Below are positions 11,589 to 20,960 of a stretch of 64,000 bases of DNA, one piece after another. The stretch spans positions 1,589,501-1,653,500 of the forward strand of contig NZ_UFRM01000001.1 in assembly GCF_900444945.1 (NCBI RefSeq), in the 5' to 3' direction. Origin of the DNA: Actinobacillus lignieresii. GTDB taxonomy: Bacteria; Pseudomonadota; Gammaproteobacteria; Enterobacterales; Pasteurellaceae. The position numbers were made by a program, and so were the translations under genes. The notes beneath the pieces were generated by a model. It did not search any database. It was given only the letters and a program-made list of their open reading frames with translations, and had not been told where the DNA came from. Each line of letters begins with the position of its first letter. Position 1 is the first letter of the stretch.

Positions 11589-11729
11589 ATGAAATCGCTA
11601 TTCAAAATCTTTATCATAGCTACGTGTTGTAGTGTATTAAGCGGTTGTTTAGTGACTTCCGTAGTAGGCGGCGTAGTCGGTACCGCCGTTGATGTGGTGG
11701 ATACGGTTACGCCGGATATTACCGATTAA
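11589..11729 (+). CDS. Very small lipoprotein (46 aa)
   Basis: Open frame of 47 codons. It begins MKSLFKIFIIATCCSVL and has the lipobox LSGC, with the modified Cys at residue 20. The mature lipopeptide is only about 27 residues, with a Gly/Val-rich stretch (SVVGGVVGTAVDVVD) and an acidic end (TVTPDITD). Signal peptidase II processing is predicted. The open frame is followed by a hairpin terminator. Function unknown; small Gly/Val-rich lipoproteins of this style occur in other gammaproteobacteria. Confidence 0.75.
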   Translation: MKSLFKIFIIATCCSVLSGCLVTSVVGGVVGTAVDVVDTVTPDITD

Positions 11730-11753
11730 CTTTGCAAATTTCGTGCAAAATCA

Positions 11754-11785
11754 GACCGCTTGTTTTAACGAAGCGGTCATTTTAT
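11754..11785 (+). terminator. USS-pair terminator after the small lipoprotein gene
   Basis: GACCGCTT (11754-11761) pairs with AAGCGGTC (11771-11778), followed by ATTTTATTT. Includes the uptake signal ACCGCTTGT at 11755-11763. Confidence 0.8.
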
Positions 11786-11805
11786 TTCTATTTTTTGCAA
11801 ACCTT

Positions 11806-11833
11806 TTGCAAATCTACGATAAACCGCTACAAT
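11806..11833 (+). promoter_or_regulatory. Candidate slyD promoter
   Basis: TTGCAA (11806-11811) and TACAAT (11828-11833) are separated by 16 bases and lie 39 bp before the slyD start. Confidence 0.5.
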
Positions 11834-11872
11834 GAATCGTATTTTTACCTAAATAGAAAAAAGGAATCCTTA

Positions 11873-12409
11873 ATGAAAATCGCAAAAAATGTTGTTCCAA
11901 GCATTGCTTACCAAGTTCGTACGCAAGACGGTGTGTTAGTTGATGAAGCGCCGGTAAACCAACCGTTAGAATATTTACACGGTCATAATAATCTTGTTGA
12001 AGGTTTAGAAAAAGCACTTGAAGGCAAAGCAGTAGGTGATGTTTTTGAAGTTCGCGTTAAACCGGAAGAAGGTTACGGCGAATACAATGAAAACATGGTT
12101 CAACGCGTACCGAAAGACGTCTTTATGGGTGTTGATGAATTAGAAGTCGGTATGCGTTTTATCGCAGATACCGATTTAGGTCCGTTACCGGTTGTTATCA
12201 CTGAAGTGGACGGTGACGAAGTGGTGGTGGACGGTAACCATATGTTAGCCGGTCAAGAATTACTCTTCTCTGTTGAAGTGGTTGCAACCCGTGAAGCGAC
12301 ATTAGAAGAAATCGCACACGGTCATATTCATTCCGGTCATGAACACGAAGGTTGCTGCGGCGGTCACGGTGAAGAAGGCGGTTGCGGTTGTGGCGGTCAC
12401 CACCACTAA
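11873..12409 (+). CDS. slyD: FKBP-type peptidyl-prolyl isomerase SlyD
   Basis: Cytoplasmic prolyl isomerase/chaperone and nickel-binding protein. The FKBP part (EYLHGHNNLVEGLEKALEGK, KPEEGYGEYNENMVQ) is interrupted by the insert-in-flap domain (PKDVFMGVDELEVGMRF...), as in SlyD. The C-terminus is a metal-binding tail rich in His, Cys and Gly (HGHIHSGHEHEGCCGGHG... GCGCGGHHH), typical of SlyD, with a role in nickel delivery to metalloenzymes. Start set at 11873 (MKIAKNVVPS), 8 bases after AAGGAA; the frame stays open upstream but lacks homology there. 178 residues. Confidence 0.94.
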   Translation: MKIAKNVVPSIAYQVRTQDGVLVDEAPVNQPLEYLHGHNNLVEGLEKALEGKAVGDVFEVRVKPEEGYGEYNENMVQRVPKDVFMGVDELEVGMRFIADTDLGPLPVVITEVDGDEVVVDGNHMLAGQELLFSVEVVATREATLEEIAHGHIHSGHEHEGCCGGHGEEGGCGCGGHHH

Positions 12410-12429
12410 TTCTTTTTTATTTCATCATT

Positions 12430-12458
12430 GGCGCAAGCGTTATCGCTTGTGCCTTTTT
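12430..12458 (+). terminator. Terminator after slyD
   Basis: GGCGCAAGCG-TTAT-CGCTTGTGCC (one G-T wobble) followed by TTTTTAG. Confidence 0.85.
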
Positions 12459-12535
12459 AGTTTTTCTTTAAATAATAACCTGACGTATCCTTCAATACGC
12501 CGATATAAAAGCATAATAAAATACAGAGCAGTGTT

Positions 12536-14062
12536 ATGAGCAATCCGACAATTCAATCCGGCACCGATTATCTGCGTGCTATCCTCAGTTCAAATATCTA
12601 CGACCTAGCGCAAGTGACCCCGCTACAAAAAATGGAAAAACTCTCCGAGCGTTTAGGCAACCAAATTCTGATCAAACGTGAAGACCGCCAACCGGTACAC
12701 AGCTTTAAACTGCGCGGTGCCTTTGCAATGATTTCAAACCTCTCGGCAAGCCAAAAAGCCGCCGGTGTGATTACCGCTTCGGCAGGTAACCATGCGCAAG
12801 GCGTGGCGCTTTCATCCAAACATTTAGGATTGCGCGCCTTAATCGTAATGCCGCAAAATACGCCGGCAATCAAAGTGGATGCGGTAAGAGGATTCGGCGG
12901 CGAAGTTTTACTGTTCGGCGCAAACTTTGACGAAGCCAAAGCTAAAGCCTTAGAACTTTCCGCCGAATTAGGCATGACCTTCGTACCGCCTTTCGATCAT
13001 CCGATGGTAATCGCCGGTCAAGGCACCATCGGTATGGAATTGGTACAACAAAGATCCGATTTAGATTATGTATTCGTGCCGGTCGGCGGCGGCGGTTTAG
13101 CCGCAGGTATAGCGGTATTAATCAAACAAATTTTACCGAATGTCAAAGTAATTGCGGTCGAATCCAAAGATTCCGCTTGTTTGCAACATGCGTTAAAAGT
13201 CGGTAAGCCGGATAACTTGGAGCGAGTCGGCTTATTTGCGGACGGTATCGCGGTAAAACGAATCGGTGACGAAACTTTCCGTTTATGCCAGCAATATATC
13301 GATGAAGTGGTATTGGTCGATAACGACCAAATTTGTGCGGCGATGAAAGATATTTTTGAAAACGTACGTGCGGTTGCCGAGCCTTCCGGCGCGACGTCGT
13401 TAGCCGGCTTAAAAAAATATGTTAAAGAACATCAACTGGAAGGTAAAAACCTAGCTTGCGTACTTTCCGGCGCAAACTTAAATTTCCATACGTTACGTTA
13501 TGTTTCGGAACGTTGTGAAATCGGTGAAAAACACGAAGCCCTCTTAGCGGTGACTATTCCGGAGAAAAAAGGCAGTTTCTTAAAATTCTGTGAGATTTTA
13601 GGTAATCGTGCGGTTACCGAATTTAACTATCGACACGCGGACGACAGTAAAGCCTGCATTTTCGTCGGCGTTCGTATTACCGGCAGTGTGGAAAAAGCGG
13701 ACATTATCCGAGATTTACAGCAACACGGCTATGATCTGGTTGATCTTTCGGATGACGATATTGCAAAAACGCATATTCGTTATATGGTCGGCGGTCGTCC
13801 TAACACCATTTCCGCCGAACAGCTTTATAGTTTCGAATTTCCTGAGCAAAAAGGCGCATTATTAAAATTCCTACAAACGCTCACCGATTGGGATATTTCT
13901 TTATTCCATTACCGTGCGCACGGGGCGGATTACGGCGATATTCTCGCTGCGTTTACTTTAGATGAAAGCGATAAGCATCGCCTTAATCAGCATTTGGATC
14001 AACTTGGTTATCGTTACCAAAACGTAACGGATAGCCTTGCATATCAATACTTTTTAAAATAA
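12536..14062 (+). CDS. ilvA: Threonine dehydratase, biosynthetic
   Basis: PLP enzyme converting threonine to 2-oxobutanoate, the first step toward isoleucine. The PLP lysine is in HSFKLRGAF (K58). The phosphate loop is GGGGLAAG (about 184-191) and SAGNHAQG is the substrate loop. The C-terminal third has two ACT-like regulatory repeats ([20 protein letters not shown] and [18 protein letters not shown]), the expected feedback site for isoleucine. At 508 residues it is full length. No attenuator with Ile/Val/Leu codons was seen upstream; the 70-bp leader is too short for one. Confidence 0.96.
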   Translation: MSNPTIQSGTDYLRAILSSNIYDLAQVTPLQKMEKLSERLGNQILIKREDRQPVHSFKLRGAFAMISNLSASQKAAGVITASAGNHAQGVALSSKHLGLRALIVMPQNTPAIKVDAVRGFGGEVLLFGANFDEAKAKALELSAELGMTFVPPFDHPMVIAGQGTIGMELVQQRSDLDYVFVPVGGGGLAAGIAVLIKQILPNVKVIAVESKDSACLQHALKVGKPDNLERVGLFADGIAVKRIGDETFRLCQQYIDEVVLVDNDQICAAMKDIFENVRAVAEPSGATSLAGLKKYVKEHQLEGKNLACVLSGANLNFHTLRYVSERCEIGEKHEALLAVTIPEKKGSFLKFCEILGNRAVTEFNYRHADDSKACIFVGVRITGSVEKADIIRDLQQHGYDLVDLSDDDIAKTHIRYMVGGRPNTISAEQLYSFEFPEQKGALLKFLQTLTDWDISLFHYRAHGADYGDILAAFTLDESDKHRLNQHLDQLGYRYQNVTDSLAYQYFLK

Positions 14063-14133
14063 ATCGCAGGAATTATTGGTTAAATCGGCTGTCTAATCGG
14101 CAGTTTTCACTCTTCTTTTTTAAGGATCTAACA

Positions 14134-15468
14134 ATGGCAGAACGTAAATATTTCGGTACGGACGGTGTACGAGGCAAAGTAGGACAATTTCCTATTACTC
14201 CCGATTTTGCATTAAAACTCGGTTGGGCGGCAGGTAAAATTTTGGCAACCCAAGGTACTAAACAAGTGCTAATCGGTAAAGATACCCGTATTTCAGGTTA
14301 TATGTTGGAATCGGCATTAGAAGCGGGGCTTGCAGCGGCAGGTCTTTCCGCTGCATTTGTCGGTCCAATGCCGACTCCCGCAATCGCATATCTTACGCGT
14401 ACTTTCCGTGCCGAAGCGGGTATTGTGATTTCCGCATCACATAACCCATATTACGATAATGGCATTAAATTCTTCTCAAGTGTCGGGGAAAAATTACCGG
14501 ACGAAGTGGAAGAAGCAATCGAAGCGTTATTAGATCAACCGATGGATTGCGTTGAATCCGCGCAATTAGGTAAAGCCATGCGCATTAATGACGCAGCTGG
14601 TCGTTATATCGAATTCTGCAAAGGAACATTCCCGGCAAATGCCAGCCTGAAAGGTTATAAAATCGTGGTGGACTGTGCAAACGGCGCAACTTACCACATC
14701 GCACCGAATGTAATGCGTGAACTTGGTGCGGAAGTAATTGAAATCGGTACCAAGCCGGACGGTTTAAATATCAATGAAAAATGTGGTGCGACTGATATTA
14801 AAGCGTTACAAAAAGTGGTGGTTGAATCAGGTGCGGACGTCGGTCTGGCTTATGACGGTGACGGCGACCGCATTATGATGGTGGATCACTTAGGTAATAA
14901 AGTGGATGGCGACCAAATTCTGTTTATTATTGCGCGTGAGGCATTGCGTTCAGGTAAATTACACGGCGGTGTGGTCGGCACCTTGATGAGTAATATGGGC
15001 TTGGAAGTAGCGTTAAAACACTTGGCGATTCCGTTTACTCGTGCGAACGTCGGCGACCGTTACGTGCTTGAGCAGCTAAAAGAAAAAGGCTGGAAATTAG
15101 GCGGCGAAAACTCCGGTCATATTATCGTGTTAGATAAAAACACCACCGGTGACGGTATCATCGCTTCGCTTGAAGTGCTTGCCGCAATGGAAGCGCATAA
15201 AATGAGCTTAAATGATCTTGCGCGTGCCGTGCCGCTATTCCCGCAAGTGTTAATCAACGTCCGCTTTGAAGGCGGTAAAAATCCGTTGGAAAGCGATGCG
15301 GTTAAAGCAGTAGCGGCAGATGTGGAAAAACGTTTAGCCGGTAAAGGACGTATTCTTTTACGTAAGTCCGGCACCGAGCCGTTAATTCGTGTGATGGTGG
15401 AATGCGAAGACGGTGCGTTGGCACAAAGCTGTGCGGAAGAAATCGTCGAAGCGGTTAAAAGCAACTAA
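14134..15468 (+). CDS. glmM: Phosphoglucosamine mutase
   Basis: Interconverts glucosamine-6-phosphate and glucosamine-1-phosphate for UDP-GlcNAc synthesis. The phosphoserine loop is [12 protein letters not shown], with S102 the phosphorylated residue. The metal loop is DGDGDR (about 240-245), the sugar loop is GENSGH and the phosphate-binding loop is [14 protein letters not shown] near the C-terminus. 444 residues, standard. Strong start context: AAGGATC before ATG. Monocistronic between ilvA and a long USS-pair terminator. Confidence 0.97.
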   Translation: MAERKYFGTDGVRGKVGQFPITPDFALKLGWAAGKILATQGTKQVLIGKDTRISGYMLESALEAGLAAAGLSAAFVGPMPTPAIAYLTRTFRAEAGIVISASHNPYYDNGIKFFSSVGEKLPDEVEEAIEALLDQPMDCVESAQLGKAMRINDAAGRYIEFCKGTFPANASLKGYKIVVDCANGATYHIAPNVMRELGAEVIEIGTKPDGLNINEKCGATDIKALQKVVVESGADVGLAYDGDGDRIMMVDHLGNKVDGDQILFIIAREALRSGKLHGGVVGTLMSNMGLEVALKHLAIPFTRANVGDRYVLEQLKEKGWKLGGENSGHIIVLDKNTTGDGIIASLEVLAAMEAHKMSLNDLARAVPLFPQVLINVRFEGGKNPLESDAVKAVAADVEKRLAGKGRILLRKSGTEPLIRVMVECEDGALAQSCAEEIVEAVKSN

Positions 15469-15476
15469 CTGATGAC

Positions 15477-15525
15477 AAGCGGTCGAATTTTTGCAAAAAT
15501 TTGCGGAAATTCGACCGCTTTTCTT
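15477..15525 (+). terminator. USS-pair terminator after glmM
   Basis: Perfect 14-bp arms at 15477-15490 (AAGCGGTCGAATTT) and 15507-15520, followed by TTCTT. Uptake signal ACAAGCGGT at 15475-15483. Confidence 0.85.
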
Positions 15526-15614
15526 ATCACTAACGACTGATGTTTGTACGATAACGAACAAAAGTATCGTGTTTACCTATATCTTAAAATAATACTAATT
15601 AAAAAGGATGGATT

Positions 15615-16274
15615 ATGACCCAACAAGAAATGAAAAAAATTGCCGCTCAAGCTGCGCTTCAATTCGTCAAACCGGATACCATCGTGGGGGTGGGTAGCGG
15701 TTCTACCGTAAACTGTTTTATCGATGCGTTAGCCTCTATGAAAGATCAAATTAAAGGTGCGGTTGCCGCCTCCAAAGCGTCCGAAGAACGTTTACGTGCG
15801 ATCGGCATCGAAGTATTCAATGCAAATGAAGTCAGCGAATTGGACGTTTATATCGACGGTGCGGATGAAATTACCCCTCAAGGCGCAATGATTAAAGGCG
15901 GCGGTGCGGCATTAACCCGAGAAAAAATCGTTAGCTCGCTGGCGAAAAAATTCGTTTGTATCGTGGACGGTTCAAAACAAGTGGACGTATTAGGCACAAC
16001 CTTCCCGTTACCGGTCGAAGTGATCCCGATGGCACGTTCGTATGTCGCCCGTCAATTAGTGGCATTAGGCGGCTCGCCGGAATACCGTGAAGGCGTGGTC
16101 ACCGATAACGGTAATGTAATTTTAGACGTGCATAATTTCCACATTATCGAACCGCTTAAAATGGAACATACCATCAATAACATCGCCGGTGTGGTCACTA
16201 ACGGAATCTTTGCGCAACGCTATGCGAACGTAACCATTGTCGGTACGCCGGAAGGTGCGAAAATTATTGAATAA
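15615..16274 (+). CDS. rpiA: Ribose-5-phosphate isomerase A
   Basis: Pentose-phosphate enzyme interconverting ribose-5-P and ribulose-5-P. Substrate loops are GVGSGSTV (about residues 26-33), YIDGADEI (about 79-86) and the catalytic-lysine region [15 protein letters not shown]. 219 residues is the family length. AAGGATGG precedes the start. Close to serA downstream, as in E. coli, where rpiA and serA are also neighbours. Confidence 0.97.
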   Translation: MTQQEMKKIAAQAALQFVKPDTIVGVGSGSTVNCFIDALASMKDQIKGAVAASKASEERLRAIGIEVFNANEVSELDVYIDGADEITPQGAMIKGGGAALTREKIVSSLAKKFVCIVDGSKQVDVLGTTFPLPVEVIPMARSYVARQLVALGGSPEYREGVVTDNGNVILDVHNFHIIEPLKMEHTINNIAGVVTNGIFAQRYANVTIVGTPEGAKIIE

Positions 16275-16294
16275 ATTCGCTATTCACTATCTTA

Positions 16295-16366
16295 AAACAC
16301 ACGAAAATTTTTCTTGATTTGTTATGACGATAACTTCTATCAAATTCAAAAATTTTTCGTGTGTTT
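16295..16366 (+). repeat. Large imperfect stem-loop between rpiA and serA
   Basis: An arm of about 27 bases beginning AAACACACGAAAATTTTT (16295-16321) is nearly complementary to 16341-16366 (CAAATTCAAAAATTTTTCG then TGTGTTT). The loop is about 19 bases. It is followed by ATCTTTAT. It may terminate rpiA transcription or structure the serA leader, ending about 50 bp before serA. Confidence 0.6.
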
Positions 16367-16417
16367 ATCTTTATAAAATGGTAAAACAACAAAAGACAAG
16401 CACAACAGGAATCTAGT

Positions 16418-17647
16418 ATGACAGTTCAAATTGATAAATCAAAAATTAAATTTCTCTTACTTGAAGGTGTACACCAAAATGCGTTAGATGTGTTACAAGC
16501 GGCAGGTTATACCAATATCGAATATCATAAAAAAGCGTTGGACGGCGAAGAATTAATTAATGCGATTAAAGATGCGCATTTCGTCGGCTTACGTTCTCGT
16601 ACTTACCTAACCAAAGAAGTTCTCTCACACGCCAAAAACCTCGTGTCGATCGGTTGTTTTTGTATCGGTACCAACCAAGTCGATTTAAAAGAAGCGAAAC
16701 GTCTCGGTATTCCGGTATTTAACGCACCGTTTTCAAATACACGTTCGGTAGCGGAATTAGTGTTAGCGGAAATTATTCTTTTGATGCGTCAAGTGCCGAA
16801 AGCGAATGCCGAAGTACATCGCGGTGTGTGGAACAAATCTGCTGCCGGCTCAAACGAAGTGCGCGGTAAAAAATTAGGGATTATCGGTTACGGTCATATC
16901 GGATCGCAATTAAGTGTGATGGCGGAATCTATCGGTATGCAGGTTTATTTTTACGATATCGAGAACAAACTGCCGTTAGGTAACGCACAACAAATTGCAA
17001 GCTTAAACGAGCTGCTTGCCGGCTGCGATGCGATTTCGCTACACGTACCGGAAAACGCCTCAACCAAAAATTTAATGAATGCGGATCGTATTGCGCAATT
17101 AAAAGAAGATTCGGTATTAATTAATGCCGCTCGCGGTACGGTGGTGGATATTGACGCTTTAGCGGCACGCTTAGCGCAAGGTACGTTACGTGGTGCGGCG
17201 ATTGACGTATTCCCGGAAGAGCCGGCTTCAATCAATGATCCGTTTGAATCACCGCTACGCCAATTCGATAATGTGATTTTGACACCGCATATCGGCGGTT
17301 CAACCGCAGAAGCGCAAGCGAATATCGGTACGGAAGTGGCAAACAAATTCGTGAAATATGCGGATAACGGTTCAACCCTTTCCGCGGTGAACTTCCCTGA
17401 AGTATCATTACCGATTCTGCATAGCGATGCGAAACGCTTGTTACATATTCACGAAAACCGTCCGGGTATTTTAAATAAGATCAACCAAGTATTCGTCGAT
17501 GGCAACGTGAATATCGCCGGTCAGTATCTACAAACCGATCCGAATATCGGTTATGTGGTTATTGATGTGGAATTGGACGATGCAAGCGAAGCGTTAGAAC
17601 GCTTACAACAAATTGACGGCACAATCAAAGCCCGTGTGATTTCATAA
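16418..17647 (+). CDS. serA: D-3-phosphoglycerate dehydrogenase
   Basis: First enzyme of serine synthesis: oxidises 3-phosphoglycerate with NAD. The dinucleotide fold is at GIIGYGHIGSQL (154-165). Catalytic-region motifs are NAARGTVVDIDAL (Arg) and TPHIGGSTAEAQ (His). A C-terminal ACT domain (LLHIHENRPGILNKINQVF) gives serine feedback. 409 residues, equal to the E. coli type. Follows the rpiA stem-loop. Confidence 0.97.
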   Translation: MTVQIDKSKIKFLLLEGVHQNALDVLQAAGYTNIEYHKKALDGEELINAIKDAHFVGLRSRTYLTKEVLSHAKNLVSIGCFCIGTNQVDLKEAKRLGIPVFNAPFSNTRSVAELVLAEIILLMRQVPKANAEVHRGVWNKSAAGSNEVRGKKLGIIGYGHIGSQLSVMAESIGMQVYFYDIENKLPLGNAQQIASLNELLAGCDAISLHVPENASTKNLMNADRIAQLKEDSVLINAARGTVVDIDALAARLAQGTLRGAAIDVFPEEPASINDPFESPLRQFDNVILTPHIGGSTAEAQANIGTEVANKFVKYADNGSTLSAVNFPEVSLPILHSDAKRLLHIHENRPGILNKINQVFVDGNVNIAGQYLQTDPNIGYVVIDVELDDASEALERLQQIDGTIKARVIS

Positions 17648-17664
17648 TATTTATACAAAATGAC

Positions 17665-17706
17665 AAGCGGTGAAATTTGCAAAGTTTTATGCAAATTTCA
17701 CCGCTT
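17665..17706. terminator. Convergent terminator between serA and znuA
   Basis: Perfect 17-bp stem: AAGCGGTGAAATTTGCA (17665-17681) and its complement at 17690-17706, with T-rich flanks on the right and A-rich on the left, so it can work in both directions. Contains an uptake signal. Confidence 0.9.
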
Positions 17707-17722
17707 ATTTTTTATCTGCCGA

Positions 17723-18652
17723 TTATTTCAAGCACTGGCTGAATTCATCGGCAATCGCTTGTAAGAATTGCGAGTAAGCCGTTTGGCTTAATTCGATTTT
17801 CGCACCAAGCGGATCTAATTGTCCGACTTTAACTTGCGTACCTTTGCTGAGACTTTCAATCACTTTCGGGGTAAATTGAGGTTCAGCAAATAAACATTGC
17901 GCTTTATGAGCCGCAACATTTTTCTTAATTACGCTTAACGTTTTCGCCCCCGGCGCTACGCTCGGGTTAATCGTAAACGACCCTAATGAGGTTAATCCGT
18001 AAGCACGTTCGAAATAGCCGTAAGCATCATGGAAAGTATAATAACCTTTACCTTTTACTGCTGCTAATTGATTGCGAATTTGTTCGTTTTTAGCGATTAA
18101 ATTTGCTTTAAATGTTGCAAGGTTTTCCGCAATTTTCGCTTTTTGTTCCGGTAATTGTGCGCTTAGACGTGCTGCGATTTGTTCCGCCGCGGCAAGGCTT
18201 GCTTCCGGTGAGAACCAAATATGCCAATCTTTATCATGGCTATGCCCTTCGTGATCATGGTGATGATCATGCCCTGCATGGTCGTGTTTATGATCGTCGT
18301 GATCATGTTCATGTTTTTCAGTCGCATCAACAATCGCTTTAATTGCCGGTACACCGTCTAAACTAAGCACTTTCTCTTTCGGTAATTTGTCGATACTTTT
18401 TTCTAAAAACGTTTCTAAATCTTCACCCACCCAAACTACGAGTTGCGCTGATTTTAACTGTTCTACGTCAGACGGTTTTAAACTGTAATCGTGCGGAGAA
18501 GCGGTCACCGGTAATAAAACCTTGCTTTCCGTTACGCCTTCCGTAATTGCGCTTGCAATAAAGCCTAACGGCTTTATCGTTGTGAGTACGTCTGCATTCG
18601 ATACCGCAGTTGCTCCTAACATGGCTAACGCCAACGTAGTTTTTTTAAACAT
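17723..18652 (-). CDS. znuA: Zinc ABC transporter substrate-binding protein
   Basis: Periplasmic high-affinity zinc-binding protein. Signal peptide of about 20 residues (MFKKTTLALAMLGATAVSNA). Zinc ligands are expected at H in SPHDYSL, at H in DWHIWFSP and at H in YYTFHDAYGYFE. Between them is a His/Asp-rich loop (about residues 113-142, alternating H and D) typical of ZnuA. 309 residues. The znuB/znuC genes are not adjacent here, a common arrangement in Pasteurellaceae. Zur control is expected, but no clear Zur box was recognised upstream. Confidence 0.93.
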   Translation of the reverse strand: MFKKTTLALAMLGATAVSNADVLTTIKPLGFIASAITEGVTESKVLLPVTASPHDYSLKPSDVEQLKSAQLVVWVGEDLETFLEKSIDKLPKEKVLSLDGVPAIKAIVDATEKHEHDHDDHKHDHAGHDHHHDHEGHSHDKDWHIWFSPEASLAAAEQIAARLSAQLPEQKAKIAENLATFKANLIAKNEQIRNQLAAVKGKGYYTFHDAYGYFERAYGLTSLGSFTINPSVAPGAKTLSVIKKNVAAHKAQCLFAEPQFTPKVIESLSKGTQVKVGQLDPLGAKIELSQTAYSQFLQAIADEFSQCLK

Positions 18653-18797
18653 AGTATTCTCCTCTTAGAATAAAGTTGAGCGATTCTATCAAACTTTTAT
18701 GAAATTATCATACACTTTCTCATAATTTTTTTATGGGTATTTTTCATTGATTGTTTTCTATATACTAGCGGTCGAATTTTTCTGATTTTTTACCTAT

Positions 18798-20261
18798 ATG
18801 AAATACAAAGATTTACGTGAATTTTTAACATTACTGGAAGGCCAAGGCGAACTGGTTCGTATAAAACAAGAGATCGATCCTTATCTTGAAATGGCGGAAA
18901 TTTCCGACCGCACTTTACGTAAGGGCGGGCCGGCGATTTTATTTGAAAACCCGAAAGGCTACCGAATGCCGGTGCTGTGTAATTTATTCGGCACGCCGAA
19001 ACGTGTCGCATTAGGTATGGGGCAAGAAGATACGCACGCCTTACGAGAGCTGGGGAAATTATTGGCGTTTCTCAAAGAGCCTGAGCCGCCGAAAGGTTTT
19101 AAAGAGCTGATCGGGCAATTACCGCAATGGAAACAAGTGCTGAATATGCCGAGCAAAGTCTTGGGTAAAGCGGATTGCCAACAAGTGGTATTAAGCGGCG
19201 ATGAGGTGGATCTGTATAAATTACCGATTATGCATTGTCACCAAGGCGATGTCGCACCGCTTGTCACTTGGGGATTAACCATTACTCAAGGGCCTTATAA
19301 AAAACGCCAAAATCTTGGGATTTATCGCCAGCAGCTGATCGGCAAGAACAAGCTGATTATGCGTTGGTTATCGCATCGTGGCGGGGCGTTGGATTTCCAT
19401 GAATGGAAGGAAACCAATCCGGATAAACCGTTTCCGGTTTCGGTCGCTATCGGTGCTGATCCGGCAACCATTTTAGCGGCGGTTACACCGATTCCCGATA
19501 CCTTATCGGAATATGCGTTCGCCGGTTTATTACGCGGTCAGAAAACCGAGGTAACCAAGTCCATTAGTAATGATTTGGAAATACCGGCAAGTGCAGAAAT
19601 TGTATTGGAGGGTTATATCGACCCGAATGAAACGGCACTGGAAGGCCCTTACGGTGATCATACCGGCTATTACAATGAACAAGAGTATTTTCCAGTATTT
19701 ACCGTTACGCATATCACTATGCGTCGTGATGCGATTTATCACTCGACTTACACCGGTCGCCCGCCGGATGAACCGGCAGTTCTCGGCGAAGCGTTAAACG
19801 AAGTGTTTATTCCGATTTTGCAAAAGCAATTTCCGGAAATCGTGGACTTCTATCTACCGCCGGAAGGCTGTTCCTACCGCCTTGCAGTAGTGACGATAAA
19901 AAAACAATACGCCGGTCATGCAAAACGGGTGATGATGGGTGTTTGGTCGTTCCTTCGCCAGTTTATGTACACCAAATTTGTGATTGTTTGCGATGACGAT
20001 GTAAACGCAAGAGACTGGAAAGACGTGATTTGGGCGATTACCACGCGTTGTGACCCGAGCCGAGATACCACCTTGATTGATCATACACCGATTGATTATT
20101 TGGATTTCGCTTCACCGATTGCGGGCTTGGGCTCAAAAATGGGCATTGACGCAACCAATAAATGGCCGGGCGAAACCAGCCGTGAATGGGGTACACCGAT
20201 TAAAAAAGATCCGAATGTTGTTAAACGTGTTGATGAAATTTGGGATCAATTAGGGCTATAA
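18798..20261 (+). CDS. ubiD: 3-octaprenyl-4-hydroxybenzoate carboxy-lyase
   Basis: Prenylated-FMN-dependent decarboxylase in ubiquinone synthesis. Family blocks are [14 protein letters not shown] at the start, [26 protein letters not shown], and [15 protein letters not shown] [15 protein letters not shown] (about residues 281-295) with catalytic acids. 487 residues equals the usual length. The start is close behind an uptake-signal-like AGCGGTCG stretch and has no strong ribosome-binding site. It needs UbiX-made cofactor; ubiX is not in this window. Confidence 0.95.
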   Translation: MKYKDLREFLTLLEGQGELVRIKQEIDPYLEMAEISDRTLRKGGPAILFENPKGYRMPVLCNLFGTPKRVALGMGQEDTHALRELGKLLAFLKEPEPPKGFKELIGQLPQWKQVLNMPSKVLGKADCQQVVLSGDEVDLYKLPIMHCHQGDVAPLVTWGLTITQGPYKKRQNLGIYRQQLIGKNKLIMRWLSHRGGALDFHEWKETNPDKPFPVSVAIGADPATILAAVTPIPDTLSEYAFAGLLRGQKTEVTKSISNDLEIPASAEIVLEGYIDPNETALEGPYGDHTGYYNEQEYFPVFTVTHITMRRDAIYHSTYTGRPPDEPAVLGEALNEVFIPILQKQFPEIVDFYLPPEGCSYRLAVVTIKKQYAGHAKRVMMGVWSFLRQFMYTKFVIVCDDDVNARDWKDVIWAITTRCDPSRDTTLIDHTPIDYLDFASPIAGLGSKMGIDATNKWPGETSREWGTPIKKDPNVVKRVDEIWDQLGL

Positions 20262-20271
20262 CTTTAACAAT

Positions 20272-20367
20272 ACGGTGAAAGATCTGCTGAAAATCACAAG
20301 AGCAAGCGGTTAAATTTCCTTAAAAATTTACCAAATAAAAACAGCTTATTTCAGCAGCTTTCGCCGT
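20272..20367 (+). terminator. Imperfect hairpin after ubiD
   Basis: ACGGTGAAAGATCTGCTGAAA (split here as ACGGTGAAAG + ATCTGCTGAAA, 20272-20292) pairs with TTTCAGCAG-CTTTCGCCGT (20349-20367). The long loop holds a USS-like AGCAAGCGGT. Followed by GTTTGATTTTTATTTT. Likely terminator. Confidence 0.55.
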
Positions 20368-20410
20368 GTTTGATTTTTATTTTCTATTACCATTTATTAA
20401 AGGAGAACTT

Positions 20411-20932
20411 ATGTTACTGGTAAATCTTACCTTTATTAGCTTTTTTATTGTCCGTTTGTATAGTTTGAGCATTTCGATTAGAAATGAGAAAGCACTTATC
20501 CAAAAAGGTGCTACGCAACACGGCAGTAAAAATTCAAAACTGTTATCTATTGTACATGTATTGTTCTATTTTTCTACATTATTTGAAGCGAATTATTTTG
20601 CTTATCATTGGGATTATCTCAGCACGATCGGTGCAATTACCTTATTTTTCGCCTATATTGCGCTCTTTTGGGTGATCAACGAATTAAAAGAAATTTGGAC
20701 GGTAAAACTCTATATTTTACCAAACCATAAAATTAACACTTCAACCTTATTCAGAACGATTAAACACCCTAACTATTTCCTCAATATCATTCCGGAATTA
20801 ATTGGCGTGGTGCTACTTTGTCATGCATGGAACACATTGATGTACTTATTCCCTATTTACCTCGTTGTGTTAGGTATTCGCATTTATCAAGAAGAAAAAG
20901 TGATGAAGCCGCTGTTTGAGCAGGTAAAATAA
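20411..20932 (+). CDS. Isoprenylcysteine carboxyl methyltransferase-like membrane protein
   Basis: A 173-residue membrane protein with about five helices. The C-terminal block is of the ICMT/PEMT type: LFRTIKHPNYFLNIIPELIGVVLL, then IRIYQEEKVMKPLFEQ. The HPNY and E-E motifs correspond to the SAM-binding region of this family. Start at 20411 (MLLVNLTFIS) because AAGGAGA lies seven bases before; a longer frame begins at 20366 without a site. Bacterial members are mostly uncharacterised, so the substrate is unknown. Confidence 0.75.
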   Translation: MLLVNLTFISFFIVRLYSLSISIRNEKALIQKGATQHGSKNSKLLSIVHVLFYFSTLFEANYFAYHWDYLSTIGAITLFFAYIALFWVINELKEIWTVKLYILPNHKINTSTLFRTIKHPNYFLNIIPELIGVVLLCHAWNTLMYLFPIYLVVLGIRIYQEEKVMKPLFEQVK

Positions 20933-20960
20933 GTAAGGGGACGATATGTCCCCTCTCTTA

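Noticed and set aside
11732..11872. N-terminal extension of slyD
   Set aside because: The added residues have no SlyD similarity and overlap the preceding terminator and the slyD promoter; AAGGAA precedes the ATG at 11873.
18653..18797. Zur box upstream of znuA
   Set aside because: ATGAAATTATCATACACTTTC has only weak dyad symmetry and a poor fit to the known Zur palindrome; not enough to call.
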